Source of the DNA: Betaproteobacteria bacterium RIFCSPLOWO2_12_FULL_62_58
Lineage (GTDB): Bacteria; Pseudomonadota; Gammaproteobacteria; Burkholderiales; SG8-41
Assembly (NCBI GenBank): GCA_001772005.1
Contig: MERI01000226.1
Span: 1 to 58,913, forward strand
Length of the DNA stretch: 58,913 nucleotides
Direction: 5' to 3'
Below are positions 8,245-16,762 of this stretch, in pieces; the stretch's first letter is position 1, and each line of letters begins with the position of its first letter. The notes under the pieces are model-generated. The model was not told where the DNA came from and made no database searches. It worked only from the letters and a program-made list of their open reading frames with translations. The position numbers were made by a program, and so were the translations under genes.

Positions 8245-9222
8245 GTGTCCGCGCTGTCCGAGTTTGAGCTGATCAAACGCTATTTCACGTATCCCGCCCC
8301 GGGCGCGCGGCTCGGTGTGGGCGACGACGCAGCGCTCGTGCGGGTGCGGGCCGGCATGGAGCTTGCAATCTCCACCGATCTGCTGGTCGCCGGGCGCCAT
8401 TTCTTCCGCGACGCCGATCCCCGGCAACTCGGCCACAAGGCGCTGGCGGTAAACCTGTCGGACATGGCGGCGATGGGTGCGACGCCGCGCTGGGCGACGT
8501 TGTCGCTCGCGCTGCCCAAGGCCGAGGGGCCGTGGCTGCGAGCCTTTGCGGACGGCTTCATGCGGCTGGCGCGCAAGCACGGCGTCGATCTGATCGGCGG
8601 CGACACGACCCGCGGGACGCTCACAATCTGCGTGCAGATCATGGGTGAAGTCCCGGCCGGCCAGGCGCTCCTCCGCGCTGGCGCGCGGCCGGGGGACGAG
8701 ATCTGGGTGTCAGGATGCCTGGGCGATGCCGCGTTGGCGCTGGCGGCATTGAAGAAGCGCATGGGCCTGAAACGGCGCGAGCTTGCGGCCGTTGAGCGGC
8801 GGTTGCACGCACCAACCCCGCGCATCGCTCTTGGGCAGGCGCTGCGAAAACTCGCCAACAGCGCGATCGATATCTCCGATGGACTGGTGGCCGATCTCGG
8901 GCACATCTGCGAGCGCTCGCGCGTCGCCGCCGTGATCCGGTTTGAGTCCCTGCCGGCTTCGGCGGTGATGAAACGTTATCTGGGACTGCCGACTGCGCGT
9001 GCCGCGCTGCTCGCCGGCGGCGACGATTACGAGCTGTGCTTCACTGCCGAGCCGGCGCGGCATCAAACGATTCTGGGCATTGCGCACCGCATCGGTCTGA
9101 AGCTGACTTGCATCGGCACGGTGCGGCGGCGCCCAACGCGCGCGGCGCCGGCGGTCACGGTGGTTGCGCGCGACGGCAGGCCGATGGACGTAAAACACCG
9201 CGGGTTCGATCATTTTGGCTGA
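8245..9222 (+). CDS. thiL: thiamine-monophosphate kinase
   Basis: ATP-dependent kinase forming thiamine diphosphate from the monophosphate. Signatures in order: SEFELIKRYF, GVGDDAALV, STDLLVAGRHF, NLSDMAAMGATPRW, DLIGGDTTRG, ISDGLVADLGHI and GGDDYELCF. GTG 8245 gives 325 aa, the usual ThiL length, and starts exactly where the conserved SEFELI motif requires. The frame is open further upstream only because it runs through repeat array B. Overlaps pgpA by eight bases, indicating translational coupling. Confidence 0.95.
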   Translation: MSALSEFELIKRYFTYPAPGARLGVGDDAALVRVRAGMELAISTDLLVAGRHFFRDADPRQLGHKALAVNLSDMAAMGATPRWATLSLALPKAEGPWLRAFADGFMRLARKHGVDLIGGDTTRGTLTICVQIMGEVPAGQALLRAGARPGDEIWVSGCLGDAALALAALKKRMGLKRRELAAVERRLHAPTPRIALGQALRKLANSAIDISDGLVADLGHICERSRVAAVIRFESLPASAVMKRYLGLPTARAALLAGGDDYELCFTAEPARHQTILGIAHRIGLKLTCIGTVRRRPTRAAPAVTVVARDGRPMDVKHRGFDHFG

Positions 9223-9703
9223 GACGAGCCCGTCGTGGCGTTTCGTGCTGCGGCATCCGGCGCACTTACTAGCTTTCGGCTTTGGCGCCGGCCTGGTGCC
9301 CGGCGCGCCGGGCACGGCCGGAACGCTGCTGGCCCTTCCCCTGTTTTGGCTGGCGCAGCCGCGGCTTGCGGCGGTCGAATTCCTGCTGCTGCTCGCCATC
9401 ATGTTCGTGGCCGGTGTCTGGGCTTGCGAAAAGACGGGGCGCGCGCTCGGCATGCCCGATCACGGCGGCATGGTGTGGGACGAGATCGTCGCGTTCCTGC
9501 TGGTGCTGTTCTTTACGCCCGATTCGATGTACTGGCAGGCATTCGCGTTCCTGCTGTTCCGGTTGTTTGATATTCTCAAGCCGCCGCCGATACGTTACTT
9601 CGACCAAACGCTCAAGGGCGGTTTCGGTGTGATGTTCGACGATATTATCGCGGCGTTTTATACGCTGCTTGTGCTGGCGGTTGCCAAGGCACTGTTAGAG
9701 TGA
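9215..9703 (+). CDS. pgpA: phosphatidylglycerophosphatase A
   Basis: 162 aa inner-membrane phosphatase that dephosphorylates phosphatidylglycerol-phosphate to phosphatidylglycerol. Signatures: FGFGAGLVPGAPGTAGTL near the N-terminus, WDEIVAF, FRLFDILKPPPI and GGFGVMFDDIIAA. Several hydrophobic helices are visible. The TTG start at 9215 overlaps the end of thiL, the common gene pair. The stop codon TGA is the first three bases of the following 8-nt repeat array. Confidence 0.95.
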   Translation: MAETSPSWRFVLRHPAHLLAFGFGAGLVPGAPGTAGTLLALPLFWLAQPRLAAVEFLLLLAIMFVAGVWACEKTGRALGMPDHGGMVWDEIVAFLLVLFFTPDSMYWQAFAFLLFRLFDILKPPPIRYFDQTLKGGFGVMFDDIIAAFYTLLVLAVAKALLE

Positions 9704-9808
9704 CGAAGTGACGAAGTGACGAAGTGATGAAGTGACGAAGTGATGAAGTGACGAAGTGATGAAGTGATGAAGTGACGAAGTGATGAAGTGATGAAGTGAC
9801 GCAGTGAC
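9701..9808. repeat. period-8 TGACGAAG array, left arm
   Basis: Thirteen contiguous 8-nt units alternating TGACGAAG and TGATGAAG, ending TGACGCAG TGACG. The first base is the first base of the pgpA stop codon. The last unit ends 4 nt before the stop codon of the four-helix-bundle gene on the other strand. The complementary arm is at 10214-10245. Confidence 0.95.
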
Positions 9809-9811
9809 GTA

Positions 9812-10177
9812 TCAACGCGTAGAGTCTCGAAGGGATTTACGCAGCAGTCTCACGAGCATGCCTACGCGGCTCGTTAGGCTAATGGCATTTGCTTCCGGGT
9901 TGAGATATCCTAATTCGACCGAGAGTTCGAGCTGTGTTTCGAGTTCTGCCAAGGAACCGCAAGCAATTCCGAGGAATTGCATTAGCTCGCCGGAGGTGTT
10001 TCTTGCTGCACCCTCGGCAATATTGGACGGAATGGAGATCGCGGAGCGCCTGATCTGGGCTGTTAGCCCGAAAACCTCTTCCTTCGGGAAGTTCGCGGTT
10101 TCCCGGTAAATGATCTTTACAAGCCGCATGGCTTCGCGCCACGCGGCCAAGTCTCGATGGGTGGGCGAAGCGTTCAT
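9812..10177 (-). CDS. four-helix-bundle protein (23S rRNA IVP / Avd-like)
   Basis: 121 aa. The motif FPKEEVFGLTAQ followed by IRRSAISIPSNIAEGAA is the signature of the four-helix-bundle family that includes proteins encoded by 23S rRNA intervening sequences and is structurally related to Avd of diversity-generating retroelements. Members form pentameric helical barrels with a basic surface; cellular roles of stand-alone members are unknown. Here the gene is not in an rRNA or beside a reverse transcriptase. It lies opposite to all neighbours and is bracketed by complementary arrays of 8-nt units (9701-9808 and 10214-10245), which suggests that gene plus arrays moved as a unit. Confidence 0.88.
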   Translation of the reverse strand: MNASPTHRDLAAWREAMRLVKIIYRETANFPKEEVFGLTAQIRRSAISIPSNIAEGAARNTSGELMQFLGIACGSLAELETQLELSVELGYLNPEANAISLTSRVGMLVRLLRKSLRDSTR

Positions 10178-10213
10178 GAACTCAGGTAACGATTCACGAC
10201 CAACTAGGTTTAC

Positions 10214-10245
10214 ACGTCACTACGTCACTGCCTCACTGCGTCACT
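10214..10245. repeat. period-8 ACGTCACT array, right arm
   Basis: Four 8-nt units (ACGTCACT, ACGTCACT, GCCTCACT, GCGTCACT). Their reverse complements match the last units of the left arm (AGTGACGC, AGTGACGT). The arm ends 14 nt before the pncC start codon. Together with 9701-9808 it forms inverted flanks of the four-helix-bundle gene. Confidence 0.85.
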
Positions 10246-10259
10246 TGTAGGATAGAACG

Positions 10260-10760
10260 ATGCCTGATTCCATCCTGTACAAGCTTGCGGAAAGAGTGGG
10301 CGCCGCGCTAAAGCGCCGTAAGCTGATGCTCGCGACCGCCGAATCCTGCACCGGCGGCTGGGTGAGCGAGGCGATCACCATGGTCCCGGGGAGTTCCGAC
10401 TGGTTTGAGCGCGGGTTCGTTACCTATACCTACATTTCAAAGCGCGAGATGCTGGGCGTGGGCGAGGACACGCTGGGCGAGCACGGTGCCGTGTCGGAAC
10501 CCGCGGTGCGCGAGATGGTGGCGGGCGCGCTCGCGCGCAGCCACGCCCAGGTTGCCGTCGCAGTGAGCGGCACGGCCGGACCCGCGGGCGGCACACCCGA
10601 AAAGCCTGTCGGCACCGTCTGCTTTGCGTGGGGCCTCAAGGACGGCGCGCCGAAAAGCGAGACCCAACATTTTGCGGGTGACCGCGAAGCGGTGCGCAAG
10701 CAGTCGGTGGGGCACGCCTTGAAAGGTATCCTGTTGCTGATCGAGCACGGGAAAAAATAA
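10260..10760 (+). CDS. pncC: nicotinamide-nucleotide amidohydrolase (CinA C-terminal domain)
   Basis: 166 aa stand-alone CinA C-terminal domain. It deamidates nicotinamide mononucleotide to nicotinate mononucleotide in the pyridine nucleotide salvage cycle. Signatures: LMLATAESCTGGWVSEAIT with the catalytic serine, GSSDWFERGFVTYTYISK, and VSGTAGPAGGTPEKPVGTV. An AGGA lies upstream of ATG 10260. Position directly before recA is conserved in many proteobacteria. Confidence 0.95.
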   Translation: MPDSILYKLAERVGAALKRRKLMLATAESCTGGWVSEAITMVPGSSDWFERGFVTYTYISKREMLGVGEDTLGEHGAVSEPAVREMVAGALARSHAQVAVAVSGTAGPAGGTPEKPVGTVCFAWGLKDGAPKSETQHFAGDREAVRKQSVGHALKGILLLIEHGKK

Positions 10761-10840
10761 ACGCGGCGCGTCATCCGTTATCACACGCCCGCGTTAAGCG
10801 ACTTGTGACATAATTTCACGCTTATTCCACAGGGGAAAAA

Positions 10841-11872
10841 ATGGACGAAAACAAGAGTAAGGCTCTGGCCGCAGCGCTGTCCCAGATCGAGAAGCAGTTC
10901 GGCAAGGGCTCGATCATGCGGCTGGGCGAATCCGAGATCTCCCGGGACATTCAGGTCGTCTCCACCGGCTCGCTGGGGCTCGACATCGCGCTCGGCGTCG
11001 GTGGGCTGCCGCGCGGGCGTGTGGTCGAGATCTACGGCCCGGAATCATCAGGGAAAACCACGCTTGCGCTCTCCGTGATTGCACAGATGCAGAAGCTGGC
11101 CGGCACCGCGGCCTTCATCGACGCCGAGCATGCACTCGACCCGCAGTATGCAGGCAAGCTCGGCGTGAACGTCGACGAGCTGCTGATCTCCCAACCCGAC
11201 AACGGCGAGCAGGCGCTGGAGATCGCCGATATGCTGGTGCGCTCGAGCTCGGTCGATGTGGTGGTGATCGATTCGGTCGCGGCGCTGGTGCCGAAGGCTG
11301 AAATCGAGGGCGAGATGGGCGAGCCGCAGATGGGCCTGCAGGCGCGGCTTATGTCGCAGGCATTGCGCAAGCTCACCGCCAACATCAAGCGCTCCAACAC
11401 GCTGGTGATTTTCATCAACCAGATCCGCATGAAGATCGGCGTGCTGTTCGGCAACCCGGAGACCACGACCGGCGGCAACGCGCTCAAGTTCTACGCGTCG
11501 GTCAGGATCGACATCCGGCGCATCGGCTCGATCAAGAAGGGCGAAGAGGTGATCGGCTCGGAAACCCGCGCCAAGGTGGTCAAGAACAAGGTCGCGCCGC
11601 CGTTCCGTCAAGCCGAATTCGACGTCCTTTACGGTGAGGGGATTTCGCGCGAGGGCGAAATCATCGAACTTGGCGTTGCGCACAAGATCGTGGACAAGTC
11701 CGGCGCGTGGTACACCTACGGCAAGGATCGCATCGGGCAAGGCAAGGACAATACCCGCGATTACCTGAAGGAGCATCCCGAGATCGCGCGCGAGATCGAG
11801 GCCAAGATCCGCGCCGCGGTGGGCGTCGGTGGCGCAGAAGCGAAAGCTGAAGCAAGAAAAGCCGCCGGCTAG
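10841..11872 (+). CDS. recA: recombinase RecA
   Basis: 343 aa. ATP-dependent strand-exchange protein and LexA coprotease. Walker A GPESSGKT at residues 66-73, Walker [16 protein letters not shown], loop L2 region [20 protein letters not shown], all canonical. AGGGG precedes the ATG. The 80-nt upstream spacer has a CATAAT hexamer but I did not find a clear CTGT-N8-ACAG LexA box. recX overlaps the 3' end by 44 nt in another frame. Confidence 0.99.
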   Translation: MDENKSKALAAALSQIEKQFGKGSIMRLGESEISRDIQVVSTGSLGLDIALGVGGLPRGRVVEIYGPESSGKTTLALSVIAQMQKLAGTAAFIDAEHALDPQYAGKLGVNVDELLISQPDNGEQALEIADMLVRSSSVDVVVIDSVAALVPKAEIEGEMGEPQMGLQARLMSQALRKLTANIKRSNTLVIFINQIRMKIGVLFGNPETTTGGNALKFYASVRIDIRRIGSIKKGEEVIGSETRAKVVKNKVAPPFRQAEFDVLYGEGISREGEIIELGVAHKIVDKSGAWYTYGKDRIGQGKDNTRDYLKEHPEIAREIEAKIRAAVGVGGAEAKAEARKAAG

Positions 11873-12299
11873 CCTGCGCGCGCGCGCGTTGCGGCTGCTT
11901 GCGCGCCGCGAGCATTCGCGTCTGGAGCTGGAATACAAGCTCGCTCCCCACGCACCGGATCCGGGGGAGTTGGGGAGCCTGCTCGACGATCTGGCGCGGC
12001 GGGGCTGGCTCTCGGAGCGCCGCCTCGTCGAGCAGGTCATACACACGCGGCGCGGCAAGTTCGGCAGCCGGCGCATCCGGCAGGAACTGCTCGACAAGGG
12101 CGTGGCCGAGGAGTTGATCGCAGAGGCGTTGCCGCAACTCGAGGAGAGCGACGTCGAGGCGGCGCGCGAGGTATGGCGCAGGAAATTCGGCGCGCCGCCG
12201 CGCAGCAGGAATGAGCGCGCGCAACAGGTGCGGTTCATGCAGGGGCGCGGCTTTGATCTTGCCACGATCTTCACGGTAATTGAAGGAGAGAAAGAGTGA
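11829..12299 (+). CDS. recX: regulatory protein RecX
   Basis: 156 aa modulator that binds RecA filaments and limits their activity. Signatures: [52 protein letters not shown] and the C-terminal [16 protein letters not shown] helices of the three-tandem-helix fold. Starts at GTG 11829 inside recA, a normal coupled arrangement. Its stop codon TGA lies in the first GTGATGA unit of the following 13-nt repeat array. Confidence 0.93.
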   Translation: MAQKRKLKQEKPPASLRARALRLLARREHSRLELEYKLAPHAPDPGELGSLLDDLARRGWLSERRLVEQVIHTRRGKFGSRRIRQELLDKGVAEELIAEALPQLEESDVEAAREVWRRKFGAPPRSRNERAQQVRFMQGRGFDLATIFTVIEGEKE

Positions 12300-12394
12300 T
12301 GAGAAGGGGTGATGAAAAGGGGGTGATGAGAAAAGGGTGACGACCCCATCACTTTTTCCCATCACTTGTTTCCATCACTTCTTTTCATCACTCT
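12296..12394. repeat. period-13 GTGATGAAAAGGG hairpin array C
   Basis: The left arm has 12-16 nt units starting GTGATGA; the right arm has three exact 13-nt steps (ATCACTTTTTCCC, ATCACTTGTTTCC, ATCACTTCTTTTC) and a partial fourth. The turn between arms holds GACGACCCC. It fills the recX to lipoprotein gap and includes the recX stop codon. The same unit type recurs at 27969-28120. Confidence 0.85.
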
Positions 12395-12413
12395 TATCGC
12401 CACTTTTTCCGAT

Positions 12414-12767
12414 ATGATTCGTAGACTCGTTATTGTTGCGCTATCAGTGGCCTGGGCCGTCGCGCTCGCGGGTTGCGACTATTTGCCTTTCGGTTACACG
12501 CCGATCAAGGATATCGTCGCTGCGCCGGCCAGTTTCGAGGGCAAGGAAGTCAAGCTTAAAGGCAAGGTGAGGGACGCCATCAAACTGCCGATTCTGGGGC
12601 AGGTCTTCACGCTGCACGACGAGGGCGGCGAGATCGCCGTAACGACCCATGGCGCCTTGCCGGCAGCCAACGCCGAGGTCGCCTTGAAAGGCACGGTAAA
12701 AAGCGCCGTCATCGTCGGCGGGCAATCACTCGGCCTGCGCGTCGAGGAAACCAAGCGCCTGCGCTAG
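12414..12767 (+). CDS. small lipoprotein with OB-fold-like domain
   Basis: 117 aa from ATG 12414. N-terminus MIRRLVIVALSVAWAVALAGC carries a lipobox (LAGC), so the mature protein is probably anchored in the membrane at that cysteine. The rest (FEGKEVKLKGKVRDA, ITVTTHGALP-like and EVALKGTVKSA strands) looks like a single OB-type nucleotide/oligomer-binding barrel, as in cytochrome-maturation-like or BOF-type periplasmic proteins. Sits between recX and alaS with no functional link evident. Exact family uncertain. Confidence 0.75.
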   Translation: MIRRLVIVALSVAWAVALAGCDYLPFGYTPIKDIVAAPASFEGKEVKLKGKVRDAIKLPILGQVFTLHDEGGEIAVTTHGALPAANAEVALKGTVKSAVIVGGQSLGLRVEETKRLR

Positions 12768-12803
12768 CTTGCCACGTAAAATAAGGGAAACCAGGACAGT
12801 TCG

Positions 12804-15419
12804 ATGAAGAGCAGTGACATCCGCAAGAAGTTTCTGGATTATTTTGCCGGCAAGGGGCACGTCGTCGTCGCGTCCAGCCCGCTGGTGCCGGGGAACGACC
12901 CGACTCTGCTCTTCACCAATTCGGGCATGGTGCAGTTCAAGGACGTCTTTCTCGGCCAGGACAAGCGGCCCTACGTGCGCGCCACCACCGCGCAGCGCTG
13001 CGTGCGCGCCGGTGGCAAGCACAACGATCTCGAGAACGTCGGCTATACCGCGCGCCATCACACGTTTTTCGAGATGCTCGGCAACTTCAGCTTCGGCGAT
13101 TACTTCAAGCGCGATGCCATCAAGTATGCGTGGGAGCTGCTGACGGTCATTTACCGGATTCCCCCGGAAAAACTGTGGGTCACGGTCTACCAGACCGACG
13201 ACGAAGCCTACGACATCTGGGTGAACGAGATCGGCGTGCCGAAGGACCGCTGTGTCCGCGTCGACGACAAGCCTGGCGCGCCCAGGTATCAGAGCGACAA
13301 CTTCTGGCAGATGGCCGACACCGGGCCGTGCGGGCCGTGCAGCGAAATTTTTTACGACCACGGGCCGGGTATCGAAGGCGGGCCTCCGGGGTCGAAGACC
13401 GGCGACGGCGACCGCTACATCGAGATCTGGAATCTCGTGTTCATGCAGTTCAACCGCGACGAGAAAGGCGTGCTGCATCCGCTGCCCAAGCCATCGGTGG
13501 ACACCGGCATGGGGCTGGAGCGGATCGCCGCGGTGCTGCAGGGGGTCCACTCGAATTACGAGATCGATCTGTTCCGGTCCTTGATCAAGGCGGCCGCGCG
13601 CGAAACCCACAGCAAGGACCTCGCCAGCAATTCATTGAAGGTGATTGCCGATCATATCCGCGCAACTTCGTTCCTCATCGTGGACGGCGTGATCCCGAGC
13701 AATGAGGGGCGCGGCTACGTGCTGCGGCGGATCGTCCGGCGCGCCATACGTCACGGCTACAAGCTCGGCCAGACCGAGCCGTTCTTCCACCGGCTGGTCG
13801 ACGACCTGTCGCGGACCATGGGCGACGCTTACCCGGAGTTGCGCGCAGCGCAGGAGCGCGTCAAGCAGGTGCTCAGGCAGGAAGAGGAGCGTTTCGCCGA
13901 AACCCTGGTAAACGGCATGAAGGTGCTGGAGGGCGCGCTCAACCGCGAGGACAGGATGCTCGACGGCGAGACCGTGTTCCAACTCTACGACACGTTCGGC
14001 TTTCCGGTCGACCTCACCGCGGATATTGCGCGTGAACGCGGGGTGCGCGTGGATTACGCGGGCTTCGAGGCGGCGATGCAGCGCCAGCGGGAACGGGCGC
14101 GCGCCGCATCGAAATTCACCATGACGCAGGCAGTGGAGTATTCCGGACGCGCGACCGAATTCCACGGCTACGACACGCTGACCCTGGAAAGCACGGTGGC
14201 CGCGCTCTACAAGGAGGGCACCCCGGCTGCGGAGATCGCCGCCGGGGACGCTGCCGTGGTCGTGCTCGATCGCACGCCGTTCTATGCGGAGTCCGGCGGC
14301 CAGGTCGGCGACCGCGGCGAGCTGGCGGGCGTCAGCGGCACCTTCGCGGTCGAGGACACGCAGAAAATACAGGCCGAGGTGTTCGGGCACAAGGGCATGC
14401 TCGGGACCGGACGGCTCAAAATCGGCGACAAGGTGATGGCCGCCGTCGATACGGCGGCGCGGGCGCGCGCGGCTTGGAATCACTCGGCGACGCATCTGAT
14501 GCACGCGGCGCTCAGAAAAGTGCTCGGTCCGCACGTGCAGCAGAAAGGCTCGCTCGTGGATCCGCAGCGGACGCGCTTCGATTTTTCGCACAACGAGGCG
14601 ATGACCGGGGAGCAGATCCGCGAGGTCGAGGAACTCGTCAATCGCGAGATCCGCAAGAACGTCGAAGTGAGCGCGCGCGTCATGAAGTACGACGACGCGA
14701 TCGAGGCCGGCGCCATGGCGCTGTTCGGGGAGAAATACGGTGATGAAGTGCGCGTGATCGGCATGGGGGGCTTTTCGACCGAGCTGTGCGGCGGCACGCA
14801 TGTCAGGCGCACCGGCGACATCGGTTTTTTCAAGATCGTTTTCGAGACCGGTATCGCGGCCGGCATTCGCCGCGTCGAGGCGGTCACCGCCGACGGCGCG
14901 CTCGCTCATGTCCAGGAGCAGGAAGGCAAGCTCGCCGCGGCCGCCGCCGCGCTCAGGACATCGCCGCAGGAAGTCGGGCAGAAGATCGCGCAGATCATGG
15001 ACAACGTGCGACAGTTGGAAAAAGAGCTCGCGCGGCTCAAGTCCAGGCTCGCCACTTCGCAGGGCGACGACCTGGCCGACCAGGCGGTCGAGGTGAAAGG
15101 CGTTAGAGTGCTCGCCGCGGAACTCGACGGCGCCGATGCGAAGGCGTTGCGAGAGACGATGGACAAGCTCAAGGACAAGCTGAAATCGGCAGCGGTCGTG
15201 CTCGCCACGACCGATGGTGGCAAGGTATCCCTGATCGCCGGGGTCACTTCCGATCTCACGTCCAGGATCAAGGCGGGCGAACTGGTGAACTACGTGGCCC
15301 GGCAGGTGGGCGGGAAAGGCGGCGGCAGGCCGGACATGGCGCAGGCCGGGGGCACCGACCCGGCAAAACTCCCTTCGGCACTTGAATCCGTGCGCGGCTG
15401 GGTGGAGCAACGGCTTTAG
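12804..15419 (+). CDS. alaS: alanyl-tRNA synthetase
   Basis: 871 aa class II synthetase. In order: aminoacylation core ([55 protein letters not shown]), tRNA-recognition region, editing domain with zinc-type HXXXH ([12 protein letters not shown]) and CGGTH, then the coiled-coil and the C-Ala domain ending [14 protein letters not shown]. Length and motifs are complete, with no sign of damage. The recA-recX-alaS order is common in proteobacteria. Confidence 0.99.
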   Translation: MKSSDIRKKFLDYFAGKGHVVVASSPLVPGNDPTLLFTNSGMVQFKDVFLGQDKRPYVRATTAQRCVRAGGKHNDLENVGYTARHHTFFEMLGNFSFGDYFKRDAIKYAWELLTVIYRIPPEKLWVTVYQTDDEAYDIWVNEIGVPKDRCVRVDDKPGAPRYQSDNFWQMADTGPCGPCSEIFYDHGPGIEGGPPGSKTGDGDRYIEIWNLVFMQFNRDEKGVLHPLPKPSVDTGMGLERIAAVLQGVHSNYEIDLFRSLIKAAARETHSKDLASNSLKVIADHIRATSFLIVDGVIPSNEGRGYVLRRIVRRAIRHGYKLGQTEPFFHRLVDDLSRTMGDAYPELRAAQERVKQVLRQEEERFAETLVNGMKVLEGALNREDRMLDGETVFQLYDTFGFPVDLTADIARERGVRVDYAGFEAAMQRQRERARAASKFTMTQAVEYSGRATEFHGYDTLTLESTVAALYKEGTPAAEIAAGDAAVVVLDRTPFYAESGGQVGDRGELAGVSGTFAVEDTQKIQAEVFGHKGMLGTGRLKIGDKVMAAVDTAARARAAWNHSATHLMHAALRKVLGPHVQQKGSLVDPQRTRFDFSHNEAMTGEQIREVEELVNREIRKNVEVSARVMKYDDAIEAGAMALFGEKYGDEVRVIGMGGFSTELCGGTHVRRTGDIGFFKIVFETGIAAGIRRVEAVTADGALAHVQEQEGKLAAAAAALRTSPQEVGQKIAQIMDNVRQLEKELARLKSRLATSQGDDLADQAVEVKGVRVLAAELDGADAKALRETMDKLKDKLKSAAVVLATTDGGKVSLIAGVTSDLTSRIKAGELVNYVARQVGGKGGGRPDMAQAGGTDPAKLPSALESVRGWVEQRL

Positions 15420-15438
15420 GAAGGACTCTACAGATAAA

Positions 15439-15550
15439 TGTCGTCCTCGCGAAGCCTGCCCTCGAACGCTTTAATCGGGGGGCGGGGACCCATACGGCAC
15501 TTCCACGTGTGTTGATTCGCCCAATGGATTCCCGTCTGCACGGGAATGAC
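15439..15550. repeat. bipartite palindromic repeat, copy 1
   Basis: It begins TGTCGTCCTCGCGAA, has a middle segment AGCCTGCCCTCGAACGCT plus TTAATCGGGGG, then GCGGGGACCCATACGG. It closes with a second hairpin ATTCCC-N8-GGGAAT at 15528-15547 followed by GAC. Related copies are at 21558-21662 (opposite strand) and 36139-36224. Confidence 0.7.
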
Positions 15551-15603
15551 ATCGCGCTATAGGGGCTGTTCGCCAAGTAAGTAAAACCCGCCAGGAGACG
15601 CCG

Positions 15604-16095
15604 ATGGCAAATGAGTCGCGTACGCACCCACTGTTGAAGGCCGCTGAGATCCAGGCGATACCGGAAGAGGCGCGCGTACACGCACTCGATCCGGCATCCG
15701 TACGGCACACCCGGTCGCTCGGCGACGCCGTGGGGCTCGCCACCATCGGCGTGCACCTGGTGCGGCTCAAATCCGGCAAGACCAGCAGCGTCCATCATTT
15801 CCACCACCACGACGAGGAATGGATCTACGTTCTCTCCGGGCGCGGAATGGCCGAGATCGGGGATGAGAAATTCGAAGTCGGTCCCGCCGATTTCATGGGT
15901 TTTGTCGCCGGGTCGCTGGCGCACAGCCTGACCAACCCGGACACGGAAGACCTGGTGTATCTGGTCGGCGGTAACCGGCTTTCGTTCGATATCTGCGATT
16001 ACCCGCGCATTCGCAAGCGGCGCTATCGAGTCAATGGGAAAAACGAATACGTTGGCTGGGAACTGCTCGAAAAAGCGGGAGTGTTGACCAAATGA
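15604..16095 (+). CDS. cupin-domain protein
   Basis: 163 aa. A classical cupin metal motif is visible (SVHHFHHHDEEWIYVLSGRG, with three or more ligand histidines and a glutamate) and motif 2 follows (GPADFMGFVAGSLAHSLTN). AGGAGACGCC precedes ATG 15604. The fold often binds Fe, Mn or Ni; the reaction is not predictable. C-terminal 40 residues (YRVNGKNEYVGWELLEKAGV) match a group of uncharacterised cupins. It stands alone after alaS. Confidence 0.8.
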   Translation: MANESRTHPLLKAAEIQAIPEEARVHALDPASVRHTRSLGDAVGLATIGVHLVRLKSGKTSSVHHFHHHDEEWIYVLSGRGMAEIGDEKFEVGPADFMGFVAGSLAHSLTNPDTEDLVYLVGGNRLSFDICDYPRIRKRRYRVNGKNEYVGWELLEKAGVLTK

Positions 16096-16185
16096 TCCAC
16101 AGGGCCTCGCTGTTAGTTTCGCTGCAGGTTAACCGGTAGCGTTTGTCGTCGGCGGATCGAGATTGTTGAACGGCTCGGAGGGGGC

Positions 16186-16362
16186 GTGATCGTCGCGATT
16201 GTCAGCTTCAAATTGACCCAGCCCAGGACTTTGGAAGAGCAGTTCTATTCGCCGGAATGGCAGAACTTCGTCGCCGGCAAGTACGGCGCGCCGCCGGAGA
16301 TTCTCTACGTCGATTCGCCGGTGATGGTCGACAACATCGCCGGCGCGATTACCGTGGACTAG
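16186..16362 (+). pseudogene. monooxygenase-like (YdhR/ABM type) gene with internal deletion
   Basis: A 58-codon frame starts GTG after GGAGGGGG. Its beginning (VIVAIVSFKLTQPRTLEE) resembles the N-terminus and its end (FYSPEWQNFVAGKYGAPPEI, then SPVMVDNIAG) the C-terminus of a roughly 100-residue dimeric alpha/beta-barrel monooxygenase-like family. About 45 residues that should lie between these parts are absent, so an in-frame internal deletion is inferred. The identification is from memory of the family, not from an alignment. Confidence 0.55.
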
Positions 16363-16378
16363 CAAAGCAACAAGCTTG

Positions 16379-16490
16379 AACGCGAAGGATTCTTTTCGAT
16401 ACCCCTTCCTTTTAATACCTTCTTTTCCATACCCCCTTGAGGGGTACGCTTGACGGGTACTTGAGGGGTACGCAAAGGACGCGAAGGAAA
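16379..16490. repeat. period-9 GCGAAGG array interrupted by ACCCC/GGGGT hairpins
   Basis: CGCGAAGG at the left and CGCAAAGGACGCGAAGG (16471-16487) at the right enclose ATTCTTTTCGATACC- and CCTTGAGGGGTAC-type segments that can pair as TACCCC/GGGGTA. The same ATTCTTTTC-ATACC-CCTTGAGGGGTAC interruption occurs within a different period-9 array at 36031-36060. Confidence 0.55.
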
Positions 16491-16525
16491 AACAATAGGG
16501 CGTTTCCGACTTTTCCGTGGGTGTC

Positions 16526-16545
16526 ATTCCCGAGAAGTCGGGAAT
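16526..16545. repeat. ATTCCC-N8-GGGAAT palindrome (dRS3-like)
   Basis: Exact ATTCCC, 8 nt, GGGAAT. Flanks read CATTCCC...GGGAATCCATG, the inverse of the copy at 16657-16676, so the two face each other across about 110 nt of non-coding sequence. The format equals the dRS3 repeat of Neisseria, a known target of filamentous-phage integration. Confidence 0.7.
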
Positions 16546-16656
16546 CCATGGGGTGCCCATTTAACGAGTCCATCATGAAAGCCCTGTCGATGCGAATTCC
16601 TGTGACGCTCACCGCGCAGAATGCAGATACGGTAGCCCTTGTTCAATGCCGCATGG

Positions 16657-16676
16657 ATTCCCGTTTGCACGGGAAT
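16657..16676. repeat. ATTCCC-N8-GGGAAT palindrome (dRS3-like)
   Basis: Same format, preceded by CATGG and followed by GACGG. Lies 87 nt before the 3' end of the phosphohexomutase gene, opposite in orientation to the copy at 16526. Confidence 0.7.
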
Positions 16677-16762
16677 GACGGCTCCCGCCGAGTTTATTGG
16701 TTTGGCTCGGACGGGCAAGTCCACCAGAGACGACACTCACGAAAAAGCCGGAGGAATCTCTT

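Noticed and set aside
9701..9808. CRISPR array
   Set aside because: Units are contiguous 8-mers with no spacers and no cas genes nearby.
10760..10840. LexA box upstream of recA
   Set aside because: No CTGT-N8-ACAG match; a divergent operator cannot be excluded without a motif model.
13632..15410. 592-codon frame opposite alaS
   Set aside because: Shadow of a high-GC gene; alaS is complete and canonical on the plus strand.
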